Below, in pieces: positions 34,248 to 43,596 of a stretch of 64,000 bases of DNA; position 1 is the first letter of the stretch; each line of letters begins with the position of its first letter. Position numbers and translations under genes: made by a program. The notes below the pieces were generated by a model that saw nothing but the letters and a program-made list of their open reading frames with translations, was not told the origin of the DNA and did not search any database. This DNA is from Pinibacter soli (GTDB lineage Bacteria > Bacteroidota > Bacteroidia > Chitinophagales > Chitinophagaceae): assembly GCF_029961145.1 (NCBI RefSeq), contig NZ_JASBRG010000007.1, positions 1,220,155 through 1,284,154 of the forward strand, given 5' to 3'.

Positions 34248-35351
34248 CTATAAGCCCGCATTCACCCTTACTCCTACACGCACGGGCTTTTGTTCACTTG
34301 CAAATGCAAATGCGTCTTCAACTGCTTCGATATTGTATTCTTTTTCAACCAACTCAGCGAAAGGATACTTGCTATGGCTCCTTTCGATAAACTCCGTTGC
34401 CTTAACAAGATCATCGTAATTGTAATTATGCAAACCGCGTATCTGCAATAATTTCCTAACAACTTTCTGCGCATCCACTTTTACAGGAGCATCAGGAAAC
34501 ACAGCGCCAATCCATATTGCAGCGCCACCCAAAGCCAAAGAATCCATCCCCATCTCCATCGCACGAGGACTGCCGCTCATATCGAAAACAATATCAGCTT
34601 CCGGCCAGGGCAGTTCATTTTCTTCTGTTTTTTCATCTAAGTGATATGATTTGCTTGCGCCAAATTTCTCGCCCCATTGCAATCTCCCATTGTCACGATC
34701 AACAAGTCCGATCCACGAAGCACCCGCTTCTTTACACATTGCCAAACAAGCCAGGCCAAGCATTCCGGCCCCCAAAACGAGCACTTTCCTGTTCTCAATT
34801 TTTCCTGCAATTCGCAAAGCACCCATTACCGTGGCGTGTGCGCAATTGATGGTCGCAGCAACTTTAAGCGGAACATCATTGGAGATTTTTATGATCGCGG
34901 TATTTGCACGCAACACGCAGTAGTCTGCCAAACCACCGTTAAACACATCATCTTCTTTCGCCAACGCATGTCCGTATTTGAAAAGCTGCTCACTCTTCTG
35001 CGGCATATCCGGATGTGGCGGCACAATACCCGGTGGCACTGAAAAAATCGACCACGTGATTCTATCGCCCGGTTGTATAGCCGCACCATTGATATCTTTG
35101 CCGGAATGTTGCGGATCGATCCAGGCAATTTCGCCTACAACCTCATGGCCGAGCACGACATTAGGAGGCTCTTGCCTTCTACCGCAATAAGTATGTATAT
35201 CGCTCCCACAAAGGGTTGTGTACAGTGTCTTCACAAGCACTTCACCCGTCTTAATGAAAGGCACATCATGCGTGCTAATTGAAAATGGTTGTCCGTGACC
35301 ATTAAACACTGCGACTTTACCGGGTGGAAAACTGAGTAAGTCCTGATTCAT
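34248..35351 (-). CDS. Phosphonate-catabolism-associated zinc-type dehydrogenase (TIGR03366-like)
   Basis: A 367-residue MDR-family dehydrogenase. Catalytic zinc ligands are visible at Cys48 (TTLCGSDIHTYCG) and His69/Glu70 (VVLGHEVVG). The nucleotide-binding loop is VLGAGMLGLACLAM (from about 192). QKSEQLFKYGHALAKEDDVF and GGLADYCVLR match the family named as phosphonate-catabolism-associated alcohol dehydrogenase. The four-Cys structural zinc cluster normally found just before QKxExLFKYGH is missing here: that segment reads SIFSVPPGIVPPHPDMP. The ATG overlaps the upstream carrier gene by 35 bases. The role would be interconverting a phosphonate-derived aldehyde and alcohol. Assignment rests on motifs and neighbours. 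Confidence 0.84.
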   Translation of the reverse strand: MNQDLLSFPPGKVAVFNGHGQPFSISTHDVPFIKTGEVLVKTLYTTLCGSDIHTYCGRRQEPPNVVLGHEVVGEIAWIDPQHSGKDINGAAIQPGDRITWSIFSVPPGIVPPHPDMPQKSEQLFKYGHALAKEDDVFNGGLADYCVLRANTAIIKISNDVPLKVAATINCAHATVMGALRIAGKIENRKVLVLGAGMLGLACLAMCKEAGASWIGLVDRDNGRLQWGEKFGASKSYHLDEKTEENELPWPEADIVFDMSGSPRAMEMGMDSLALGGAAIWIGAVFPDAPVKVDAQKVVRKLLQIRGLHNYNYDDLVKATEFIERSHSKYPFAELVEKEYNIEAVEDAFAFASEQKPVRVGVRVNAGL

Positions 35352-36597
35352 TTTCTTTCAATTTCATTTTAAAATACCAGTTACAGAATAACACCAGTAG
35401 CCCTCCTGAAATGCCGATGTAGACGCAAATGCGCAAGAACAGCGACAGTATGGAACTATCCGGAGGAGCAAGATATCTCAGCAACATCAGCAAGATGTAG
35501 CCCGTGTATCCTACAGCATCTACCACATACATCAGAAAGCCGATATTGGCACATTCTTTTGTAATCGCGATAAGCCTTTCGAATATTGTAGTATGGATGG
35601 CAACATAAGGAATGTACACACCGAGACCTGCCAGCACCATGAACACAAAATTTCCCATGCCATGGCCCACGCCGTTTATGGCAATCAGCAAAATGGCAAA
35701 TCCAAAAACACACGTCATCAGTGCAAATCGAAATGCTTTGTAATGATTTTTGATCAGCACCGCAAAGCCGCTGACAATTACTACACCAAGCGACACGAGC
35801 AATTCTGATTGCGTAAAAATTTCAGGCGTTTGTTTAAAACCCAGATCCCGCCAAAGTTCCGAAGCGAAGTCCGCACGGATACTACGCAATATGGTAACAA
35901 ACAAATACACTATCGTAATGCCGGAAATACCTGGTGCATATTTTAGAAAGAACGCCTTTCTTGCCTGAGCCGACATGGGTGTTCTTTCCGAACGGCTCGT
36001 TATGTCTGCAGTTGAAGGAGCGGGCACAATATTCAACATTGCAACAAACATTGCCATCGGCACCATGAAGAAAGCGCCTGTGGCAAATGGCATCCAACTC
36101 TCAGGAACGCTCCAATGGAGCAGCATATTCCCAACGGATTTCGAAGCGCCATCAGCAACAATAAAACTGGCGCAAAGACCCGCTATCATTGCTTCCGAAT
36201 GCCGCCTTCCTTCCAGAAAACCCAATACTAAACCGAAGACAACGCCAAGCGGCAGTCCGTTCAATAATAAGCACACAATGTTCCATGGCCGCGGCACAAT
36301 GCCAAAAAGCAATAATGTTAATTCAGCGAAGAATATAAGACCAATCAATACTTTTATCCGCTGTGAAGGTTTTATTTCAGCAACGACTTTTATACCGATC
36401 CACTTAGCCAACATGTAACCGAGTGTTTGTGAAATGATCAGCAGGAATTTATAGTCTATCCCCCAATATACAACATCACTATAGGTGGCGGCAGTGTATT
36501 GTTTTCGAAAACCATACATGCAGAAATAAGCTCCAAAAGCTGCAACCAGTGCCCACACGGGATGTTGAGATAATTTCTGCAAGGACTTTATAGGCAT
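35317..36597 (-). CDS. DUF5690-family MFS-like membrane carrier
   Basis: A 426-residue inner-membrane protein with about twelve hydrophobic segments. It begins with HPVWALVAAFGAYFCMYGFR and QYTAATYSDVVYWGIDYKFL, a pattern found in DUF5690 proteins and related to phosphate-ester antiporters of the major facilitator superfamily. Charged loops include GRRHSEAM and ERLIAITKECANIGFLMYVV. It is the first gene of the operon with the dehydrogenase and the phosphonatase-like HAD and overlaps the dehydrogenase by 35 bases. It may bring an organophosphonate or product across the inner membrane. The substrate is inferred from context only. Confidence 0.82.
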   Translation of the reverse strand: MPIKSLQKLSQHPVWALVAAFGAYFCMYGFRKQYTAATYSDVVYWGIDYKFLLIISQTLGYMLAKWIGIKVVAEIKPSQRIKVLIGLIFFAELTLLLFGIVPRPWNIVCLLLNGLPLGVVFGLVLGFLEGRRHSEAMIAGLCASFIVADGASKSVGNMLLHWSVPESWMPFATGAFFMVPMAMFVAMLNIVPAPSTADITSRSERTPMSAQARKAFFLKYAPGISGITIVYLFVTILRSIRADFASELWRDLGFKQTPEIFTQSELLVSLGVVIVSGFAVLIKNHYKAFRFALMTCVFGFAILLIAINGVGHGMGNFVFMVLAGLGVYIPYVAIHTTIFERLIAITKECANIGFLMYVVDAVGYTGYILLMLLRYLAPPDSSILSLFLRICVYIGISGGLLVLFCNWYFKMKLKENESGLTQFSTR

Positions 36598-36732
36598 AGG
36601 TTGTGTTTATGTACAATAGTAGTGGTAGTTAATCTGCACGTTGTGTTTTGTAAAACTAAACACTGTTTACTATTTGTAAACACCCAGAAGCGTTAAGGAT
36701 TTATTACGGAATAGTTAAGCGGAGGGAAATGA

Positions 36733-36792
36733 GAATTGAAAGTTGAAAGTTGAAAATTATAAGATGTCCTAACTTTTTACTTTTACTTTTTA
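36733..36792. repeat. A/T-rich tandem unit pair (GAAAGTT / TTTTTAC type)
   Basis: GAAAGTTGAAAGTTGAAAAT faces TTTTTACTTTTACTTTTTAT next to the small gene's stop codon. The same type of stretch borders the GH71/99-like stop at 4192-4218. The function is unknown. Confidence 0.5.
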
Positions 36793-37083
36793 TTGCTCAA
36801 TCAATTGCATTAAAACCAACTCTCGGATCTGGTTCCAATCAACAGCATCTCTTTCGGAAAAATCAAATGTGCGCTGCATGCTTTTTGCGTACTGTCTTGC
36901 AGGAAACGCAATGCAGGTGCTGTCAAGATACTGGTTAAAAACACAAATAATCTTCGTGCTTAGCTTATACATAAACACATTGTCAATCTTTTTCTCTTTT
37001 ATTCTTGGATCAATGTTTTGTAATAACGAACGCAGTTTGTGCAGATTAATTTGTTGCTTCAAATTTTGAGATGTGGTGTTCAT
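36790..37083 (-). CDS. Small hypothetical protein, 97 residues
   Basis: I do not recognise this protein. It is charged and mostly helical in appearance (NLKQQINLHKLRSLLQNIDP, RIKEKKIDNVFMYKLSTKII, QYAKSMQRTFDFSERDAVDW) with no signal peptide or membrane helix. It starts with ATG at 37083, 67 bases after the GNAT stop and in the same direction, so it may be the last gene of that group. The stop codon opens into an A/T tandem stretch, as seen at other real gene ends here. A spurious frame cannot be excluded. Confidence 0.45.
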   Translation of the reverse strand: MNTTSQNLKQQINLHKLRSLLQNIDPRIKEKKIDNVFMYKLSTKIICVFNQYLDSTCIAFPARQYAKSMQRTFDFSERDAVDWNQIRELVLMQLIEQ

Positions 37084-37150
37084 GCAGTGTTCAAGATTTT
37101 TATTGAGTTGTTAGTTGCAAGGCATCAATATGCAAACATCAGCCTAACAA

Positions 37151-37648
37151 CTAACAACTCTTTTTGTTGTATCTCTTGTGAGTTTCCATAAAACCGTTTT
37201 GCAAATAGAACTTGTGCGTTTGCAGTCTGCTAAGCTTCGTGGTTACTTCCAAAACAGCACACCCAGTGTTCCGGGCCAACTCTTCTATGAATTGGATCAA
37301 CTCCCTGCCAATACCGGCAGAACGATGATTCTGCTTCACGCAAAGCGCCGTGATTCTTCCTGCAAACCCGTCACAGTGAAATAATGGAAATCGTGCAAAG
37401 GCAATGAATCCAATAACCTCGTCGTGTTTTTCGTATACAAAGGCAATACCTTCGTGTTCGGAATATGATGCATACCGTTTTGCAAAAGAGGCAACAGAAT
37501 TATCTGGATAGTCAAGCTCCGCAAGCAATTCAACAACTGCCCCGTAATCTTTTTCCTCCACCGCTCTTATTCGAACTCCGTCCTTTAAAGATGTTGTCAC
37601 AGCACTAGCTTTACGCTCGCCGTCTTGATAACTCACATTATTCAACAT
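37151..37648 (-). CDS. GNAT-family N-acetyltransferase
   Basis: A 165-residue cytoplasmic acetyltransferase. The start overlaps the upstream phosphatase gene by 11 bases. The GNAT core is complete: IRAVEEKDYGAVVELLAELD at the start, GIAFVYEKHDEVIGFIAFAR (strand 3-4), the acetyl-CoA loop VKQNHRSAGIGRELIQFIEE, and the C-terminal LQTHKFYLQNGFMETHKRY. Substrate unknown. In GNATs linked to phosphonate or amine metabolism the acceptor can be an aminoalkyl compound, but nothing in the sequence shows this here. Confidence 0.88.
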   Translation of the reverse strand: MLNNVSYQDGERKASAVTTSLKDGVRIRAVEEKDYGAVVELLAELDYPDNSVASFAKRYASYSEHEGIAFVYEKHDEVIGFIAFARFPLFHCDGFAGRITALCVKQNHRSAGIGRELIQFIEELARNTGCAVLEVTTKLSRLQTHKFYLQNGFMETHKRYNKKSC

Positions 37649-38444
37649 ACATTGATTGTAATTTCTTCAACTTAGACTTAGTCAAGCCCATTTCTTTTGC
37701 AAGGTAATTATCAATGCTGCCATATGTTGTTTTGATACTATTGAAAGTTGCTTGCAAATAAGCCGGATCTGCGGCCATCATCTTCTTTGCTCTTTCTTCC
37801 GGCATTTTATAAGCAGCGGTCATCATTTGCATCGCCTTTTCATTTTCGCTGCGGCGGTAATAATTTGTAGCCGTATAATCTGCCATGATCGTTTCTTCGT
37901 TTACACCTAAAGCATAGAGAATCAAGGCAGCAGCAATACCTGTTCTATCCTTACCTGCGCTGCAATGAAACAGCAGGGCACTGTCAGGGGCAACAACAAA
38001 CATTTGATCAAACATTGGTTTATACCTCGCGGTAAACGGTGTAAGGTCGCTGTAAAATTCAGTCAGTGAATTTGCCTGCATCATCTTTCTCATGCTGGCA
38101 GAATCGCCAATGGTTTCACTTCCGGCGGGCAAAGAAATTCTTCTTGTAGTTGTGGGAATGCGGTCGGGAGCGGTCGCTACTTCATATGGACCTCTGAAAT
38201 CAAGATCGTAACTGATGCTCAGCTTCGCTAATGTTTGCAGATCTTGTTCAGACAATTTATTCAGCGCAGCCGAACGATACAATTTTCCCCACTTCACGTG
38301 TTTACCATCGTTGGTTGTGTAGCCACCGATGTCGCGAAAGTTAATTGCACCCTGCAGCTTCACTTCTCTTTTAGAACTATCCGCTATTTGTGCAAAAGTT
38401 AAAAGCGGGAATATGATTAATGATAAGAAGGAAATCCGTTTCAT
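37638..38444 (-). CDS. Secreted tyrosine-type protein phosphatase (DSP-like)
   Basis: A 268-residue exported protein (signal MKRISFLSLIIFPLLTFAQ). The CX5R signature is HCSAGKDRTG with Cys161 and Arg167. The family hallmark GAINFRDIGGYTTNDGKHVK and YRSAALNKLSEQDLQTL place it with bacterial tyrosine-phosphatase-like proteins related to lipid or protein phosphatases (Y_phosphatase3 type). The C-terminal helix bundle (YDPAYLQATF-like ADPAYLQATFNSIKTTYGSI) is also characteristic. It should hydrolyse a phosphomonoester in the periplasm. It lies between the third susD and the GNAT gene in the same orientation. Confidence 0.9.
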   Translation of the reverse strand: MKRISFLSLIIFPLLTFAQIADSSKREVKLQGAINFRDIGGYTTNDGKHVKWGKLYRSAALNKLSEQDLQTLAKLSISYDLDFRGPYEVATAPDRIPTTTRRISLPAGSETIGDSASMRKMMQANSLTEFYSDLTPFTARYKPMFDQMFVVAPDSALLFHCSAGKDRTGIAAALILYALGVNEETIMADYTATNYYRRSENEKAMQMMTAAYKMPEERAKKMMAADPAYLQATFNSIKTTYGSIDNYLAKEMGLTKSKLKKLQSMYVE

Positions 38445-38451
38445 TTAATTA

Positions 38452-38597
38452 GACTTTTTGATTTTGAAAATTTGAAAATTCATTCAGTTTATCATTACTG
38501 TATGCTACGCCGGCAGCATCATGGTGCCTGGTATAGGTAAAGAATGATTGACTTTAATAATTTTCAAATCTTCAAATCTTCAAATTTTAAAATTATT
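38452..38597. repeat. A/T-rich inverted repeat with GAAAATTTGAAAATT arms
   Basis: TTTTGAAAATTTGAAAATT at 38462-38480 faces AATTTTCAAATCTTCAAATC from 38559; ATTTGAAAATT pairs perfectly with AATTTTCAAAT. About 75 bases with a short inner GGCA/TGCC dyad lie between the arms. The element spans the gap between susD (whose stop it touches) and the phosphatase gene, so it may end the susCD transcript. Confidence 0.6.
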
Positions 38598-40191
38598 TAG
38601 TAAGCCACATGTCTTTGTTCAGATCATCCGATCCGCCAAATTGCTTTTGAATTGCACTGGTACAATTAGCTTCATTGTATACTTTCTCATCAGTTGGATA
38701 CTGCCAGCGACGAGGAATAACGCCTGAACCATTGATACCAGGACCATTCTGTGCAAATACCGGCAAACCTGTTCTTCTGAAATTATAGAATGCTTCAATG
38801 CCTGAGTTTTCAAACATCGCAACATATTTCTGATTCAGAATTTGAGTAAGACCATCGTTGTTATTGCCTTTGTAAACAACAGCAGGGTTTGTAAGAAAGT
38901 CACTGAATTTAACAGTAACTGTTCCTAATGTTTTACCTGCAAGATCACCAATCGTAAGTGTCTGACCATCTGCCAAACCATAAAAACCAAGCGATGCATT
39001 GATACCGTTATTGTACCATGTAGCAGCATCCGCACCAGTCACCCAACCTCTGTTGATCGCTTCCGCAATGTTGAAACACATCTCAGGATAACCCATCATA
39101 ATGTATGGCTCAGGACCTGTTAGTGAAGCAAAGTATCTTTTGTAGTTTACGAAAGAATAAGCTCCCGCGTTAGAAGCTACGTTTAAGTCAGATTGTGCTT
39201 TCGAAATATCAGCACCAACATAAGCTGTAAAATCACTTACTGTTTTACCACCCGCAAGTTGCGCAGGCGCAGGTGTTGCGATCACAAACGTGCGTGGATC
39301 TTTTGTTGCTGTTGTAGTGTTCAAATAAGTGTTACCGATATTTTCATACAAGTTGTATGGCTCCGACGGAGTGCGTGGATACTGGTTGTATGAAGAGTTG
39401 AACTTAAAAGCCAGGTTGTCCGTATTGCCTGTCATTACAGGATACTTTGCTGGATTGCCGAGGATCGTTGCAAACTGTGTTTTAATGTTCAGATCAGCAT
39501 TATCGTCCGCACGTTTGCTGAGACTGATCAATACACGTAATTTGTAAGTATTTACAACCTTTTGCCATTGCGATACAGTAAGAGCATAAATATCGCCATC
39601 AATAGTTGTGTTGGCATTTGATGAGGTAATCAAACCACCAAACATAGTGTTCGCAGAATCCAGCAACGCAAGACTGTTCTTGTAAACATCATGCTGTAAA
39701 TCATACGCTGGAGTAAGATTATTTTCATTACCGGCCTGCGTCATAGGAATATCTCCTACTCTTTGCGTAAGCCAGATAAAACAATATGCACGCAGGAATT
39801 TACCCAGAGCGCCATATACGTTGTTTGCTGTACCGAACTGCGTTGCAGCCTGTGCTTCCATTTTTGAAACATACTTCAACATGTCATAAGCTGTTGCTGT
39901 ATTTGCCCAGTTGTATGAGTTGTTTCCACGATAATAACTTAGGTTAGAAACAGTGTACTGGTTCCATCTCATTGTTTGATCCCATGGGCCTTCAAACACG
40001 CTGTTAGCTCTTGCATCTACCACGCCACCGCCCTGGTACACACCAAACAATGTGCGGTTGAGAATGAGCGAAGGCGACACTAATGAGTTTGAACTTGCTA
40101 CATTCGGATTGTTTTCCAGGTTGCCTTTCTGGCATGCACTCATCGATACGACAAGCGCAAAAAAAGCGACTATATATTGAAACTTTTTCAT
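38593..40191 (-). CDS. SusD/RagB-family nutrient-binding lipoprotein (SusD-like_2 type, third pair)
   Basis: The frame opens at 40230, but the ATG at 40191 gives the lipoprotein signal MKKFQYIVAFFALVVSMSAC directly. The mature protein is about 515 residues. SusD-like_2 features are NPNVASSNSLVSPSLILNRT, AYCFIWLTQRVGDIPMTQAG, YDLQHDVYKNSLALLDSAN, QKVVNTYKLRVLISLSKRAD, MGYPEMCFNIAEAINRGWV, and QKYVAMFENSGIEAFYNFRR. No glycosidase or extra surface lipoprotein accompanies it, which is unusual for a glycan system. The ligand could be something other than a polysaccharide. Confidence 0.93.
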   Translation of the reverse strand: MKKFQYIVAFFALVVSMSACQKGNLENNPNVASSNSLVSPSLILNRTLFGVYQGGGVVDARANSVFEGPWDQTMRWNQYTVSNLSYYRGNNSYNWANTATAYDMLKYVSKMEAQAATQFGTANNVYGALGKFLRAYCFIWLTQRVGDIPMTQAGNENNLTPAYDLQHDVYKNSLALLDSANTMFGGLITSSNANTTIDGDIYALTVSQWQKVVNTYKLRVLISLSKRADDNADLNIKTQFATILGNPAKYPVMTGNTDNLAFKFNSSYNQYPRTPSEPYNLYENIGNTYLNTTTATKDPRTFVIATPAPAQLAGGKTVSDFTAYVGADISKAQSDLNVASNAGAYSFVNYKRYFASLTGPEPYIMMGYPEMCFNIAEAINRGWVTGADAATWYNNGINASLGFYGLADGQTLTIGDLAGKTLGTVTVKFSDFLTNPAVVYKGNNNDGLTQILNQKYVAMFENSGIEAFYNFRRTGLPVFAQNGPGINGSGVIPRRWQYPTDEKVYNEANCTSAIQKQFGGSDDLNKDMWLTK

Positions 40192-40233
40192 TGCTACTTT
40201 ATTTAAATCGATTCTAAAAATTCTATTCAATTG

Positions 40234-43200
40234 CTAGAAGGATAAGTTTACATTAAATCCAAAACGACGTGCTGTTGTTGATTGCAAACCAGTTTTGCTG
40301 TTCAGCGATCTGTCAGAGATGTTGAATCCTGATGCATACTGATCAAGATCAATGTCCTTCCGCTCGGCGAAGTACAGCAGGTTTCTTCCCACCAGTGAAA
40401 CGGAAGCACCTTTCAGGAATTTGCCATGGAACTTGTCAGCCGGGAAAGTATAACCCAACACTACCTCTCTTAATTTCAGATAAGAACGACTGATCAAAAA
40501 CGGCTCATCAAATTTTGCATACAAGCTGTTTTGTACATAGTTCTGAACAGTTACCGGAGTTTTGTTTGCTTCAAACTTTAATTGATCCAAATTAGTGATC
40601 GCGCCATTTTCATATACTGGTGTACCTGAAGTAATAACAACACCTTTACCTACGTAGGCAGGTTTTGCATCAACAGTGCTCAGGCTTGTACTTTTCCATT
40701 CGTTCAAACGTGCAGTGCCATAATCGCCTTGTACCAAATCAAGTGCATTACCAGAGTTCATTGACTGCGCAAATACGTAGTCGTATATTTTACCACCTAC
40801 ACGGCCATCAAACTGAAAACTGAAAGAGAAATTTTTGTAGTTAAAACGGTTATTGATACCAAACACATAGTCAGGGTTTGCGTAACCAAGAAGTTGCTTG
40901 TTATCTGTGCCAGTTTTAGGTTCAAGCAGCAAGCCACTTGAGTTATAGATCGGCTGTCCATCAGGAGCGCGAAAAACTTTGTAACCATAGAATGCATCCA
41001 ATCTGTCGCCAATGTGGTAGTTGTGATCGTTGATCGTTACTGTTTTCTCATTCTGATAAATGTCTCTCAGTTTTTCTTTATAAGTTGACCAGTTCACCAT
41101 GACATCCCATGAGAAATCTTTTGTTCTGATGGGATTGCCGATTAATGCAACTTCAAAACCATCTTTTTGAGAAGTAATACCATTTACGTTGTGCGAATAA
41201 TAACCTGTAGAAGAGGCCACGGGCAAAGGATAGATCAAAGGACCGTTGATTGTTCTAAAGTATGTGAAATCGAGTCCCAGTCTGTTTTTCAGGAATTTAA
41301 TATCCAAACCTGTTTCGTATGATTTGATATCGAAGCTCTGCAGGCTCTTGTTTGCCAGCGTATTTGAGTAAGTAACGGCCTGCGTGTTGTTGTAGTAGCT
41401 TGCGCCATTGTACGCCATCTGATTGGTGTATGAAGGACCATCATATGAAGTGTACAATTCTGATCCATATCCAAGCAAGCCACTGTTAAGCGTTTGCGGG
41501 TTTCCAACAGATGTTGTTAAAGCGTTGTAAGACGAACCAATTGTAGAGTTTGTCAAGCCACCTTTTACGTCAGCGTAAGAACCACGGATCTTCAGGAAGG
41601 AAATAGCTTCAGGAAGCTTTGTGTAGTCAGATATAACAGAGCTTACACCCACTGAAGGATAGAAAATTGTTTGCTGCCCTTCAGGCAAAGTGGATGTTTT
41701 ATCTACACGGCCGGTTGCAGAAACGTTGATATAATTTTTATAACAAAGATCAACAGACGCGTAACCGCTTATCACTTGCATGTTTGAACCGAATGTATAA
41801 GCTTTGATGGGGTTTTTGGAGTTAGACAAATTGTATACGTTGGCAAAATTCAACTGATAAGTGGAAAGCCAGTCAGAATTGTATCTGAATGTTCTGATGC
41901 TTGATCCGCCCACTGCTGTCAGGTTAAAACCTTTACCAAGATTTTTGTTGTAGGTCGCTAGCAGGTCGGTGTTGTTTTCAATCAACATGCGGTTATCTTC
42001 ACGATAGTCTCCGTTCCATATGTTGTAAAGCGTACCAACTTTTTGAAAATAATAACCGCTGTAGTAAGCGTTCAGATTGGTGGATGGCGGCACTTTCTCT
42101 GTGCGCAACTGGTTCCAGGTAGTCACCTGTGAACGAAGGCTGATGTTAAGATCTTTATTGACCTTGTAAGTAAATTTCAGATAACCGTACACATCAGTTT
42201 TGTAGTGACCGTGCAACCATTCGTGCGCAACAAAGTAAGGATTGTTTTCACGACCATACTCTGCGTAATACTGTACCAATCCTGGTCTGCCGGTTGGACC
42301 TTTCCAGTAATCTTTCATATCATCCGATGCCCAGCTTGCAGAACCGTACACTTTAAACATGTAAGGATAACTGTTTGGACCATAGCTTACATCGGGAATG
42401 TTTGGTGTGTATTGTGCGTTGAAGTTAAGATTGGCTTCCATGCGCAATTTTTGTGAAAAATTATAACCAGCGTTGATGTTCAGGTTATCGATGTTCAACT
42501 TTGTGTTTGGCGCCATCCCTTTTTGGTAAGTGTGAGAATATGACATACGCAGATCATATTTATCACCAGATGCAGATACAGCGATGTTATTGGTTGACAG
42601 CAAGCCTGTCTCCATGAAGTTTTCAAAATTATTCACACCGCGAGCGATCCATGGAGTGCCTGTGCGCTGTCCTGAGGTTGGATCAATCGGGCTGTCATAT
42701 TGTTTTACCGGCTGACCTTCAAAGCGAGGGCCCCAGATGTTTGAACGGCGATAAGAACCATCAAGATCATACAGATCATTACCATATGCATACTTGTAGT
42801 TGTTACCATAACCATATTCTGTTTGATTTTTAGGCAACGCTGTGTAACCTTTTTCAAACATGGTGCTTGAATTAAACTCTACTGTATATCCCCTTCTATC
42901 TTTACTGCCTTTTTTTGTAGTCACCAAAATGGCTCCGTTCTGTCCTCTGAAACCATACAATGCCGCGGCGTTTGCGCCTTTCAACACGGTATAGCTTTCG
43001 ATATCATCTGCACTCATGTTCCATGTATCTGAGTTTACCGGTACACCATCGACAACAAATAACAAATCTGTACTACCGCGCAATACAACCTGCGGACGGC
43101 CAAGCATCTCTGCTGATGCACCAACGGTAAGACCGGCAACTTTACCTGTTAAAGAGTTGATCGCGTTTGGTTCGCGGGCTTTCACCAGGTCAGCGCCCTT

Positions 43201-43596
43201 AACTTCTTGTGTAGAGTAGCCGATTCTTTTTGCCTCTTTTTTAACGCCAAGAGCAGTCACAACGATTTCGTTCAACTGCGTTTTATTTTCGTGAAGAGTA
43301 ATATTGTGTTCATTTGTTTGACCCACTGTTTCTTCGAAAGGATTGTATCCCACGTAAGAAAATACAAGTGTGGCGTCACCAGCCGGAACTTTAATGTGGT
43401 AGATACCGTATTCGTCGGCAACGGCAGATATTTGCGTTCCCTTTACGTTAACAGTAGCCGAACTTACAGGAGCTCCGTTCTCACCTAATACTTTTCCCGA
43501 TACAGTTCTTATTTGCGCGAATGCACAAACATTCACCAGCAGGCCGGAGATCATCAACAGGCTTACAGTGTACAAGCGAGTCAATTTTGATTTCAT
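40234..43596 (-). CDS. SusC/RagA-family TonB-dependent outer-membrane transporter (third pair)
   Basis: A 1120-residue transporter with signal ending at CAFAQ. The carboxypeptidase-regulatory-like domain (VSGKVLGENGAPVSSATVNV) is followed by the junction LNEIVVTALGVKKEAKRIGY, the same non-classical class as the first pair. The plug contains GKVAGLTVGASAEMLGRPQV, LLFVVDGVPVNS and YTVLKGANAAALYGFRGQNG. The barrel ends in RRFGFNVNLSF. It lies 363 bases downstream of the membrane AraC gene in the same orientation; that regulator is the natural candidate for its control. Neighbouring genes point to phosphorus chemistry more than to glycans. Confidence 0.96.
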   Translation of the reverse strand: MKSKLTRLYTVSLLMISGLLVNVCAFAQIRTVSGKVLGENGAPVSSATVNVKGTQISAVADEYGIYHIKVPAGDATLVFSYVGYNPFEETVGQTNEHNITLHENKTQLNEIVVTALGVKKEAKRIGYSTQEVKGADLVKAREPNAINSLTGKVAGLTVGASAEMLGRPQVVLRGSTDLLFVVDGVPVNSDTWNMSADDIESYTVLKGANAAALYGFRGQNGAILVTTKKGSKDRRGYTVEFNSSTMFEKGYTALPKNQTEYGYGNNYKYAYGNDLYDLDGSYRRSNIWGPRFEGQPVKQYDSPIDPTSGQRTGTPWIARGVNNFENFMETGLLSTNNIAVSASGDKYDLRMSYSHTYQKGMAPNTKLNIDNLNINAGYNFSQKLRMEANLNFNAQYTPNIPDVSYGPNSYPYMFKVYGSASWASDDMKDYWKGPTGRPGLVQYYAEYGRENNPYFVAHEWLHGHYKTDVYGYLKFTYKVNKDLNISLRSQVTTWNQLRTEKVPPSTNLNAYYSGYYFQKVGTLYNIWNGDYREDNRMLIENNTDLLATYNKNLGKGFNLTAVGGSSIRTFRYNSDWLSTYQLNFANVYNLSNSKNPIKAYTFGSNMQVISGYASVDLCYKNYINVSATGRVDKTSTLPEGQQTIFYPSVGVSSVISDYTKLPEAISFLKIRGSYADVKGGLTNSTIGSSYNALTTSVGNPQTLNSGLLGYGSELYTSYDGPSYTNQMAYNGASYYNNTQAVTYSNTLANKSLQSFDIKSYETGLDIKFLKNRLGLDFTYFRTINGPLIYPLPVASSTGYYSHNVNGITSQKDGFEVALIGNPIRTKDFSWDVMVNWSTYKEKLRDIYQNEKTVTINDHNYHIGDRLDAFYGYKVFRAPDGQPIYNSSGLLLEPKTGTDNKQLLGYANPDYVFGINNRFNYKNFSFSFQFDGRVGGKIYDYVFAQSMNSGNALDLVQGDYGTARLNEWKSTSLSTVDAKPAYVGKGVVITSGTPVYENGAITNLDQLKFEANKTPVTVQNYVQNSLYAKFDEPFLISRSYLKLREVVLGYTFPADKFHGKFLKGASVSLVGRNLLYFAERKDIDLDQYASGFNISDRSLNSKTGLQSTTARRFGFNVNLSF

